Source: Anthopleura xanthogrammica
Taxonomy: Eukaryota; Cnidaria; Anthozoa; Actiniaria; Actiniidae
DNA: 64,000 nucleotides
Assembly: GCA_964019055.1 (NCBI GenBank)
Contig: OZ025208.1
Coordinates: 11,507,597 to 11,571,596 of the forward strand
Direction: 5' to 3'
Each line of letters begins with the position of its first letter. Position 1 is the stretch's first letter. The notes below the pieces were generated by a model that searched no databases, was not told the origin of the DNA, and worked only from the letters and a program-made list of their open reading frames with translations. Below are positions 33,229 to 43,900 of the stretch, piece after piece. A program made the translations under genes and the position numbers.

Positions 33229-36200
33229 TTACTTGGCCTTTTTGGCCTTGATCTTTCTTGAATAGAACTCCAGCTCTTTACCCTCTAGGATGTAACCATC
33301 ACAGCGGCCACTCTGACCAGGGCGAGAGGATACACAAGCTGAAATAAAAATGGGCGGAATTATGAGTTAATGGATATGAATAATAAGCAAATATGCAATA
33401 GTTTATCAGTATGGCAAAAAATCCAAAATTAAGTGAATACTTAAAATAATTCAATATGAAGTTGAGGCTAACACTGAGCAAAAGAGAATTCAATGAAAAA
33501 GCCAAAAGCGTGTTGTCAAAATTTTGAAATTTCATGGACCTTCATTGAAATATGTGAATACTTAAGATAATTCAATAATATGAAGTTGAGGCTAACCCTG
33601 AGCAAAAGAGAATTCAATGAAAAAGCATAAAACAGGTTTTCAAAATTTTGATGTCTAAGCACCCATTCCTCTTTGGTTGACAAGGGCTTTCGAAAATATT
33701 GAGAACCCTCAAAAAAGGCTTGACTTGAACTTGACTAGACAAGGTTTCTTAGACTACATGTACACTCTCCCATCCCTTGTAAGTCTACAGTATGTAGACT
33801 ATTTAGAAACATTTAATTACCTAGGAGACGTCCAGTGACAAACTGTTCATCAAGTGTTGATGCTATCTTGGCCTGAGCCTTTCTGTTTTCAATCTTGCGC
33901 TGACAGTGTTTAGATCTTTTCTTGGTAAGCGATTCAGATTCTTCAGTTTCTGAAGTTTGCTGCTTTGATGAATTCTTCTTACGGCCAAGAGGTACACTAT
34001 AGTGGGCTTCGTACCTTCAAGAAAATTTAGCTGCTTTTAAGTTCCTGGTCCCAGATCCTTGATTTTCTTAATGGCAGATTTTTTTGGTCAAAAATTTATG
34101 CTTGGTGCCTTTTATAGATGTAAACTGCACATAACTCAATTGATTTTCTAAAACTTTCTCTTCGCATGTTCTGATTATTATGGTTCATGTTTGTTTGTTT
34201 GTTTTTGCATATAACTTGTTAGGTTTTGCAGAGAGTGTAAAACTGGAGAACCCTGTGAATAACCCTTGAATCAAGGGAAAGAGCTAACAAGCAATTCTAC
34301 TCGCATAAGATTCTGAGTCCAGGAATCAAAACCAAGACCCTAGAGGCTCAAAGATAAGTGTTTTTACTCCCCCCTTGACTGATGGGCAATGGATGTGTGA
34401 GTGAGTGGAAAACTATATACATAACAAAAAAAAAAAAAAGAAGATAACTTAACCTTACCATTGTCTGAATGGAGTACTGTCAATCTGAACAATGCAGTGC
34501 TTCACAAGAGTCTTTGTTCTCACAAGCTCATTGTTGCTTGCATTGTATACAACATCAATAACACGGGCCTTTCTGGTTACACCTAAATTGACAATTTACA
34601 GTTAGCTTTCAAAACATAAGCAGTAGCAAATCACTAGTGCAAACCACCAGAATTCATTTGTGTGACAAGGTCTTCATAATAGCCTTCTGCGCCTATCAAT
34701 ATCAAATCCCAGGGTAGAAGATGGAGAGCAGTCAAAGCCTATGGAATTATTGAAATATTAATTTATACATCTGGAGTGACTGATTCATAGGTTCTCTCTC
34801 CCTCTCTCTTTTTAAGATTGTGACCATTTTAATTCCCAAGCCAAGTATATGAAAAAACTCCTACCCAAGCATAAGTCCTATATATGAAATTCTACTTTGT
34901 AGTCCACTAGTTTGTGGATTTTTAAAGTTTTGATGAAATTGTTTCCTTAGGAAAAATAATGAAGTACATACTGCTTTGGCAATCAGTGTAACTATGACAA
35001 AATGTAACAGTCACAAGAGTAGCATTATTGCTAATACAGCAAACTAGCTCTTCCAAAACAAGAAGTTCATCATCTTGCCATATGTACTGCATTTGAAAGT
35101 GAATTTAAATAACTTGCTTTAACATTAGCTAATGCAAAATGGCCCTGCTTTCATGTTGGGATTAAACTTGACAAAAACATAGATAGAGCACATGGAAATG
35201 CCAAGTTCAAGCTTGGAAACATCACTTATACAGGGCTCGAAATAGGAAACAATTATAGCCTGCCAGTCCAGTAAATTTTGCCTGCCTTTTTATTATTTTT
35301 ATTTTCGATTTGGCAGTTCACCGTAAATTTTGCCGCTATTTCAAGCCCTGTTATAGACCTTTTCTGAGATAAGGAAAATGTTACATTATGGTCTAGCTTT
35401 GGTACAAACATCTTTTGTTTATCATGCCTTATATTGTGTTGCTCGTACTAAAGCTATGCCATAATGCATCCTGTTTTTCAAATTCTGAAAATTTCTATGA
35501 TAGCAGAAGCAAATTAAGGACCTGGTGGCTGACAGTCTGACTTGATGTACTTACTTTCTGAACCCCAGGAATAGTTTCCTGTTTCAAGTCTCAAGGCACG
35601 GAACTTCTTGTTTCCACCCATGGTTCTGACAGGGTGAATACGCTTGGGACCAATCTGAAAGCAGTATGCGGATGTGTTTAATCAGAAAATATGATGCAGG
35701 TCAATCGTTGAAGGTTTCAACATACTAGACTTATTTAGATAAGATATTAGGAGATAGAAGTGAACTTTCAATAAGGTTTGGAATAAAATTTTAGGACTTT
35801 TTTTGAAATCTTAATTTGCACTCTGGTTCAGCTAAAACAGAACTTATCTGGAGAAAATGATGAACACCACAACTCCAAGGCAACCTAAATTTAGTTACAA
35901 CAGACCATGGGCTTTTTCTGAACTAAAGATTATTATGCACCCTCTTCATGCTCTTAGAAAAGATCTATGATCCTCCATTAGTTGGTGGAGAAGGGGAAGT
36001 AAAAACTTTATACCAGTACTGCTGGTTTTTAATCAGCTGATAAAAGTTTTTGAACCTCAATATCAGCTCCAAATGGTGACTGACCACCATGCTCTCACCC
36101 AGAAAGAAGTCTATTGAAAACTTGTAATTCAGCTGATGAATATTCCGCACGAGAGTCAAGTGAAACACAGCAATTTATGTCCAATATAATTTGACAATCA

Positions 36201-37314
36201 GATTTTTTGAAAACCTGGGCCCGGTTGTACGAAGGGTGGATAGCACTATCCGATGGATAAATCTTAACCAGTGGATAAATTTATTGGATAACAGCATCGC
36301 CTTATCCACTAGATAAGGATTTATCTATCGGATAGCGCTATCCACCCTTCGTACAACCGGGCCCTGTCATCTCAATTTTGTGATTTTTACACACATGAAA
36401 TTTAGTTTAGTATTCTTCATTTGCACATGTCATAGCTGCCATGTTGGAAGAATTTGACAAAAGATTTCTTTTTTTTTTATTTTGTTTCCTTGGGAATGAT
36501 TGCAAACCAAGAATTTCAACTAACCTTGGTGTTTGCAGGAGGTCTGCCTAATTCAAACTTCCTCTTTTTCCTGAGGGGTTTCATTTTGCCACCAGTCTGG
36601 CGGCGCTTATGCCAGGAGTCCCTTGAGATCCCTGTAAAGAAATATAAATGACATTTAGTGCATTGTATCCTAACAGTTTTCACTGTAAAAATAAAATGAT
36701 TTGCTTCTAGTATAGTACAATCAAGGTGGTATTTATCCAAGTGATAATAAGGTCTAATACAAGTGTTGATCATTTTGTAGGAAAAAGCAATGCATTCCAG
36801 AGCTCATGTAAAATTGTTTCGTCACTGCATACATTTGTTACAGGTTTATTTTATAATAACGGTTTCTCTGTTTTTCTAAAGAAACTTTATCCAACGGAAA
36901 AGGGTATTTTGTGTTCCATAATGAATCTCAAAAGTCAACACGTGAAAGACCTGAACACACGAAATATCAAAATAGAGTGACTTGCGGTATTACTTCCCAA
37001 TAAATATGATAAAAACCGATTAATTTAAGCTTCAATATTTGATAATCATGAGAACCTAATGGAAGTTATAAAGAGAAATAAGTTGGACAACGTTAAGACA
37101 AGGGATATCGATTATAGCGATCATTCCAAGACCACAACAGGGTAACTTCAGAACTATTTTAGAACTAATCCAAAGCAATTCAACCGAAATAAGTAGCTTA
37201 ATTGATAAATTAGACACTAAAGTCTTCATTTGCGTGCGAAAGACTCCTCGATGAGCAATTTTATTGAAAGATTTTTAAAGATTTCGATCGCTTCTTCTTA
37301 TTTTACTCACCCAT
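33229..37314 (-). CDS. RPS8: 40S ribosomal protein S8 (eS8)
   Basis: Six exons join in phase: 37314-37311 (ATGG only), 36631-36525, 35654-35555, 34582-34459, 34014-33821 and 33338-33229, giving 212 residues (human 208). The protein begins [19 protein letters not shown] and contains [55 protein letters not shown] and [16 protein letters not shown]. It ends KIKAKKAK. These are unmistakable eS8 landmarks, and the protein is a small-subunit ribosome component. The variable insert in exon 5 ([19 protein letters not shown]) replaces the human acidic loop. A first exon of only four coding bases and a pyrimidine-rich 5' leader (cttcacgttctctctctctt on the minus strand) fit a TOP mRNA. A variant poly(A) signal ATTAAA lies at 33205-33200. 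Intron 3 holds a snoRNA. Confidence 0.97.
34190..34390. mobile_element. SINE copy in RPS8 intron 4
   Basis: It shares with 3120-3300 and 51167-51330 the order 'gagaaccc', 'aatcaaggga(a)agagctaacaa', 'ccaggaatc', 'cccttga'. It is divergent. Confidence 0.55.
34978..35079 (-). ncRNA. SNORD46: C/D-box snoRNA, SNORD46-like, in RPS8 intron 3
   Basis: Read on the minus strand, a terminal stem GGCAA...TTGCC encloses C box ATGATGA (35073-35067) and D box CTGA (34986-34983). Directly upstream of the D box, GTCATAGTTAC (34998-34988) is complementary over 11 bases to GUAACUAUGAC, a segment of 28S rRNA I recall as strictly conserved. The base opposite the fifth position above the D box would be an A of GUAAC. 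It is on the host-gene strand inside an intron, as required for splicing-dependent snoRNA release. Vertebrate RPS8 introns host SNORD38, SNORD46 and SNORD55, and SNORD46 modifies this part of 28S. The orthology call rests on recall of that target. The internal C'/D' boxes are weak. Confidence 0.75.
35232..35355. mobile_element. small foldback element in RPS8 intron 3
   Basis: The end acagggctcgaaatag is inverted as ctatttcaagccctgtt. The inside is AT-rich, with a repeated 'taaattttgcctgcc' / 'gtaaattttgccgc' word. It is only about 120 bp. Confidence 0.6.
35927..36180. repeat. interspersed repeat, 'ttcagctgatgaa...caagtgaaac' family
   Basis: It shares with 48610-48735 the order 'tgaccacca(t)', 'cagaaagaa(g/t)...ctattgaaa(a/g)cttgt', 'ttcagctgatga' and 'caagtgaaac'. 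It shares with 42670-42750 the block around 'accaccatttggag' in inverse order. It lies in RPS8 intron 2. Confidence 0.6.
36217..36364. mobile_element. palindromic MITE in RPS8 intron 2
   Basis: gggcccggttgtacgaaggg...tggatagc at the left and gctatccacccttcgtac...aaccgggccc at the right form a near-perfect 148-bp foldback, with inner ccgatggataaat / atttatctatcgg. Confidence 0.92.
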
Positions 37315-37941
37315 TTTGGATTTGCTGGCGAAGAGAGAGAGAACGTGAAGGAGGAGGACTGGTAAGAACTCTCCCAAATGCATTATGGGGGACTAAATTT
37401 GCTTTCTATGGGGGTAGGGTACGTAGCTGATTGAAAAAAAGTTAGAATAAAAATGAAATCGTAAATTTTGCGTCTTTTGTAATTCAGATTTACAGCAAAA
37501 ATTCACTTTTTTATATTTATTATTTAATAATTAAATACATAGTGATTCCCAACATATACGTAAATGTTTAGCAAATGTTTTGTAAAGATTTAGAAGCTTT
37601 TTAAGAATTCTAAAATACGTTATAGTGTTTTTCCTTTTCTTCGCAAATTTTTAGGATATTATTAAACATTTTCAACCTTTTTCTTATATTATTTTTTTTA
37701 ATCTTTCATCTTGGTAGCCCCACTAGGGAGGCCATGGGAATTATTTGACATCCTACCCAGTCCTCTTCACGTGTGCACGGTCACCTTCCCGCCGTCTTTC
37801 GGTTTCCTCACTTCCTGGAAGACGACAAGACAGAAGTTTCCAAGAAGTAAAACTTCCTCCATTTTATCCATAAAAAAAAAAATAAGATGGACTAAACAGT
37901 TCAACTGCAGATAAACTGGGGGTGCTTTAGGGTTTATAAAA
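37315..37941. promoter_or_regulatory. shared head-to-head promoter region of RPS8 and the TDRD7-like gene
   Basis: The two start codons are 627 bp apart on opposite strands. The RPS8 side has a pyrimidine-rich leader. The other side has a CACGTG word near 37768 and ETS-like ttcctggaag / cttcctcc words at 37812-37862. A minimal upstream ORF (ATG GAC TAA, 37887-37895) precedes the TDRD7-like start, if transcription starts before it. Divergent regulation is inferred from geometry alone. Confidence 0.5.
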
Positions 37942-40900
37942 ATGGATGAGCTTAAAAAGAAGACTGAAACTATGCTGAGGGCTGTGTTAGTCAGCAGTCC
38001 TCGTGGAGTACCTCTGTACAAGGTCGAGAAAGAATACCGAAGCATCACTTTTGAGCCCATCCCATACCAAAAATTAGGATTTCAAAATCTAGAGGGCTTT
38101 TTAAAGAGTATACCACATGTTGCTAGCATCCAGAGAGACAGAGATGGCGAGATGGTGGTCAAGGGAGTTGCCTCTGAAGCCGATCAACACGTAGCTAAAC
38201 TCATAGCAAAACAGAAGAAACCTAAAATAAGGAAGTCATCTGCCAGGCCAAGGAAGCCAGGTTTTGGTTCTTCAGCGACTCCAAATAGATATCGTGGTAC
38301 TAATTTTGGGCCAAGGTCTCATACTCTTGCTCCAAAGTCTTCGATGCAGATCAATAACCTTGTGTCAAACGCTGGTGGAAGTCGAGGCCAAACACCAAGG
38401 TTTGTTCCTCCAAGATTGAGGAAGGTTCTTGGAGCAGACAGTCAGTCTGCAGCTAGTCAACAACCTGTTAATGGAACTCGGCGTGTTTCTACAGGTATGG
38501 AGTAATTTGTCTATAACATGTTTGTTAATTTAAGATTGCTATTTGCAATCAAGCTGTTTTCAATCAAAATGCAGTGGTGAGCAGTGCATGATACTGTACA
38601 TAAGTCTTACTAAAGTTCTTGCTGTAAATAGAGTTGAAGGAAGTGGGAAGCTGTGTGCATGAGGGGTTAAGTTACTAAAATTTACAGCATGATAAATGAA
38701 ATTGCGTGGTATGGATCAGCTGAATGAATCCTAAAAAAATCATCAGCTGACAATGGGGTCGAAGAAGCAACACTACTTCCTGCCCATGCTAAATCAAATG
38801 TTGATGTAATTTTCATTTGCAACTTGCCACTCGGCTGGTAAAATTTCCACACAAGACAGATGTGACAGTTGATGACAACTTAATGACACATGATAAATCA
38901 GGAAATTTGAAGAAAATTCAGCCTTTTTATGAGATGACCTGTGTCCGTCTTATGCTTGCATCATTATTCATGATTGCAAGTTCCAGAGAAGTCAATGTAG
39001 CCTCCTAAGCAGACACTCTTAGGGTCGTTGCATAACACTTCTCCCCACGAACATCTGCTTACTTGAGCAAAACATTCCTTTCCCATTTTGATCATGAGCC
39101 AATGCGTGGACCACATCAATGTTGTTTATAGTCTACAGTATCATCAAGTTATGCAAAAGCTACAGTAATTAAAGCAAACTGGTTTTGTATAAAGCAGAAA
39201 TGATGGGACTGATATAAATAGCTTGAACATTGAAAATTTAGGATGCTGTAAAAGTCCATCTGTATGCATACTTTCTTGTCATTTGGTTTTGTGCTGAGAT
39301 TTTTTACAGACAAACAGGACTCCTCGTTCTTATATCTGATTTTTATGTGGGTACCTTAGCACCAGTAAAACTTCAGTGCTCTCGAGTTCGCCACTTCATA
39401 TCCACCAAAGAACTTGATTATTTGTGTTACAAGCGCTTACTTCAATATATCACTTATTTTCTCAAAAAACATTGTACGCAGGATCTCCAGTTATTACTGG
39501 CTAGAGAAAGAGATAACCATGATAAATACGTCAACAAAGACCAAAGTTTGAGATCAGATCTGTTATCTTGTTGTTCTCGCAAAAGTATTGTGGTCAAAGT
39601 TGGACCTTCTTGATTTTAGAAGGTTCATGCTGATTGGCCAATTCTTGGAAAGACGTTAGTTGGGAGAGAAACATTGCATGAAGACCCTAAGAATGTTTGT
39701 AAAGGAGGCTAAAGTCAATTGGGCACATAAAATACAGTACAGGTTTACTGGTTCTGTAAATTAATCCATTTCCTGTTTAAAATTTCCTCTAAAATTATGG
39801 GAAATAGAATGTCTGAGAATTTTGCACAATTATAGGTACCGTATTTGCCGGTGTATAAGTCGACCTTTTAGCACCTAAAATCGACCCTAAAAAATCGACC
39901 TCGACTTATACACCGAGTATGAAAGTCGACATCTGGAATTCATAGCTCAAGTTCCAAGCAAAAACATTGGTTTTGGCTTTAGAAAGGATCATTTTTGTTT
40001 GGATCAGCGTTCAAATAAAGTTTCTTTCCAATATATGGGATATCATTTGTAAAAAAAAAGCTGATAACGGCTAGAATACATGATCTGAACCTCCGACATG
40101 ACTCGTAAGCCTAAGTGCTTTAGTTTTCGTCTTTTTCGTATTCTGAATTAAACTTTCTTGGGATTGATTTCATTGTATTACAAAAGAAAGAGAATTTATT
40201 ATGAGTAGCTTAATAAAACACACAGTTCAAAGTCACCTGAATGTGTTTTTTTTACAAAATATCCTATAGTTTTTTTTGCCGCGTCCTTCGTTACTTCTCA
40301 TTGAATTTGAGGCGCTAAACTTTCTCCAACTCGAAAATGCATAAAATCATTTTTCAAAAACTATCTGAAGGTATCTCAAGCCGAAATCTGTCTTACTTTC
40401 ATTCTCTATGTGTTGTTACTCTGTTTCATTCTGTACCGGGAAGGTGTCTGTATCGGTACCGTTCGCTCTTTTGCACTTTCTTTTAAATCAGAAAGTTCAG
40501 CTTGTAATTCTTTCCCATGGGAAGAAGAAATGGTTCAAAGTACTTTCGAACTACGATTGGCTTAGGTTTGACACGTTCAATCAAACTTATATGCGATAAT
40601 GTCTGGAAATCTACAACAAAATGGGTGGGCCAGTTGGTTATCTAAACTTGAAAGTCTATTCCTGATGCTAAGATTTGTTGATAACATTGTTTATACCAAC
40701 GCCAATCGATTAAAAGCTTCAGTAACCGGCTTCAAAAGTGTGATATCTCACCTAGAGTCGGTTTTGATAAACACATTGAAACTAGCTTGTCACCAATATA
40801 TAATGGTAATTGAACTAAGTGGAGTGCAATTTGGTCTGATATCAAACGCGCGATAACAAAATCACACGACCGCGTAGCGGGAGTGTGATTTGTAATCGCA

Positions 40901-43900
40901 AGTTTGATATCAGACCAAAATTGCACGACACAAAGTTCAATTATCACTTTATTATATCCATTTTGAAATCATACTAGATAGACACTAAATTTGTGATAAA
41001 TACAAAAGTATTTATTCACAAATAGCCAGTATTTTGTTTCTTTTTGTAACAAAAAATTCCAGTCAAACTTGAGAAAAGCTACATTTTATGTTCCTTATTT
41101 GCTGTAATCTGATTGGCTGATTACATACAATCCTGTAATCTGATTGGTTACCTTTTCTAGTGTTGCATTGTGATTGGCTGACAAAAAGATGCGATTCGGA
41201 CTCAAAATAGTGCGATTCGTGCTTGAATCAATCTACTGAGAGCCAATCAGATTACAGGATTTGCTAGTGATTTCAAAGTGGATATAATAAACAAGAAAAA
41301 CTCTGAGATATAGCAGGGTCGACTTATACAAAGAATATACTAAAAATTCATGTTTCTTAACCTGATTTTTGGGGGTCGACTTATACACCGAGTCGACCTA
41401 TACACCGGCAAATACGGTACTTGGCAGCAGCCAAGTGCTATAGAAAGATATAATAATTATTTGAGTTAGAGAGGGTTTCTTTTTTAAAAAAACTTTATTA
41501 TATATATTTCAGATAAGTTTGTCAGTAACAGGAAGCAAGATATACAGAGAACAAGCAATGCAGGCAGAACTAGACAAAGAGCGTTTGGTTAGATAAGATG
41601 CTAATAAATGTTATTCAGGGTTCCTATGTTCATGGAAAAGTCAGGGAATCTTTGTCTTGTTCAGACAGTTTTGTCAATTTACTTAAAAGTCTGGGTGCTG
41701 CTTTGGGACCTTTGGGCCACCAGACAAAAAAAAAAAAAAATACAGAACAAAAATAAAACATATCATCCAAGAAAGAGAAAGTTATTATATATTCATTTGG
41801 TTATTTTCAAAGCTGCAGTAGTGGCACAAAGTTGACCCAGGGAGGGATGCACCCCTTACAATCAAAGGGAAAAAAACTGATGTATTTATTGTATTCATTG
41901 GTTATCTTCGAAGTGAGGGAACAAAGTTGACCCAGTGGGTTTGCACCCGCTGCATTCAAGGGAATGACACATGGTTTGATATGAGAAAACATTGGGTTTA
42001 GTTTATTATCATTTTATACTGTACTCTTAAATATGAGAGAGTAGTATTTAAAATGTTTTTCAATATATTCAGGGCCTAATTTTCAAGAAATGAAAGTCAC
42101 AGTGGACAATAAACCTACTTCACCTCAGACTAAAACTCCACCAAGTGCCTCCCCGAAAGGTAAGGAATTGTATGTGTCGTTGTGAATGTTTTTTTATGTT
42201 TTTATTTTCAATGGGTTTCTATTTTTCAGTTACTATGAGCCCAGAAGTGTTGAAGAAAATAGGACAGGTAATGAAAGTATAAAATCTGTTCTCTAATAAT
42301 TAATTAATAATTATTATTGCTTGTAAGTTATTGATGTTCTTATATCATATTGCTTAGTTTCACCTGACATTTCCTGTCTTGTGTAAAATGCTCATGAGCT
42401 CAATCCAAAGTTTTCATTGACAATTGCTTACTATCAATAGATGTCACTTCCAGTAAATATCTGCATTTTGACCGGCTTAGAGAATGTTGGAGGTTTACTG
42501 TGTATATATCTTGTTTTCTGGTTTCATGTTGTAGAAATAGTCAAATTGAATACTTAAAGGAGCTATTTTGACATGATTTGACTTAACAGTCACTAGTGGC
42601 CCCCCAGTCAACTCCAAAAAAGTTACATGATTGATAGTAAGCAATAGCATTATATTCTTGCTGACAGCACATAGATGGTAGTCAGTGTTTGACCACCATT
42701 TGGAGCAGATGATGAGATTCAAAAACCTTTATCAGTTGAATGAAATCCTTCAAGTAAATGCCCCATCTCTACTTAAACTGGCTTTATATTTCAAGATTGT
42801 AGGTGACAAATCCAATGGCCTCTTTTTGTCAAGACTGGCTGTAGAATATAAGAACAGGTTTGGTCAGGAATTGCCAGACAATGTAACAGAAACATTACTT
42901 CTTCACCCAGAGGTGACGCATATAGAAAAGTAAGTATGCACTCAAAGATAATAAGTACTATTAATATATTAATAGCTAAATATATTTGTAAAATAAAGAC
43001 TGGTATATGAATTTACATTTGACACCATAAATTAATGATAATATGATATTGTATTTTTTTAGGCATCTAAATATGTATATTGCCTATCCACCTAAGGTGA
43101 GTAGGTTTTTTTGTTGGGGGGGGGGGGGGGGGGGGGTAAGATGCACCAATGGTTTTTCTGTTCACTATTCCAAAGAAACAAAATTACATATTGCAATATT
43201 GAAAATTATATTTGAATTATTAAGTTTTAGTAAGGGATTGTTTTGTTCATTTCTTACTGGGAAGGGGGGCATGGGATTTGGGAGGGGGGAGGGTGACATT
43301 AATAAAGTCAGGCTCAAGAGGGGGGGGGGTACACAAAAGAATTTGAGTCACAAGTCGCACAACACTTATACTGCCAATAAACAGAATAGAAAACAAGGGA
43401 TGGACCATTTTTATGCATCAATAGAGAGGGGTTCAGATTTCCTTGTATGAGTTACCACCAACCCCCTTTCCTGATAAAATAATGAATGATCCCTAATCAT
43501 AACACATTTTAATTTATCATTTTAAATTTATTCAGAAAACTGTACCATCAACAAGTGAAGCTGAATTAAAAGAAAGAAATGGTATGTGGAAATTCACCCT
43601 AATTTTGACTTTCTGTATTTTATTCCACTAAATTACTATTTTGTTTATTCTCTTATTAATATTAGATATGACAAAACAAAGCAAGGAAGAAAAGGAACAA
43701 ATGGTAGAGCTTTATGTTGTGAAGCCATTCACTGTTCCAAAATTAGGGTAGGTCTTGTATTTTTCAATTCAAGACAGTTTGTAAATTAACCTCCCAAAGT
43801 GTGGTTAAGGTGTAAGTGAGAGACCTAAATATACCCTTCACGAAAAATTTGAGAAATTTAACATGAAAATACAAAAGAAATATTACAAATTCCATTTTGA

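Noticed and set aside
43043..43450. 135-codon plus-strand ORF
   Set aside because: Only its first part is real coding sequence (exon 6, 43063-43096, same strand); the remainder crosses a strong donor into a poly-G intron.
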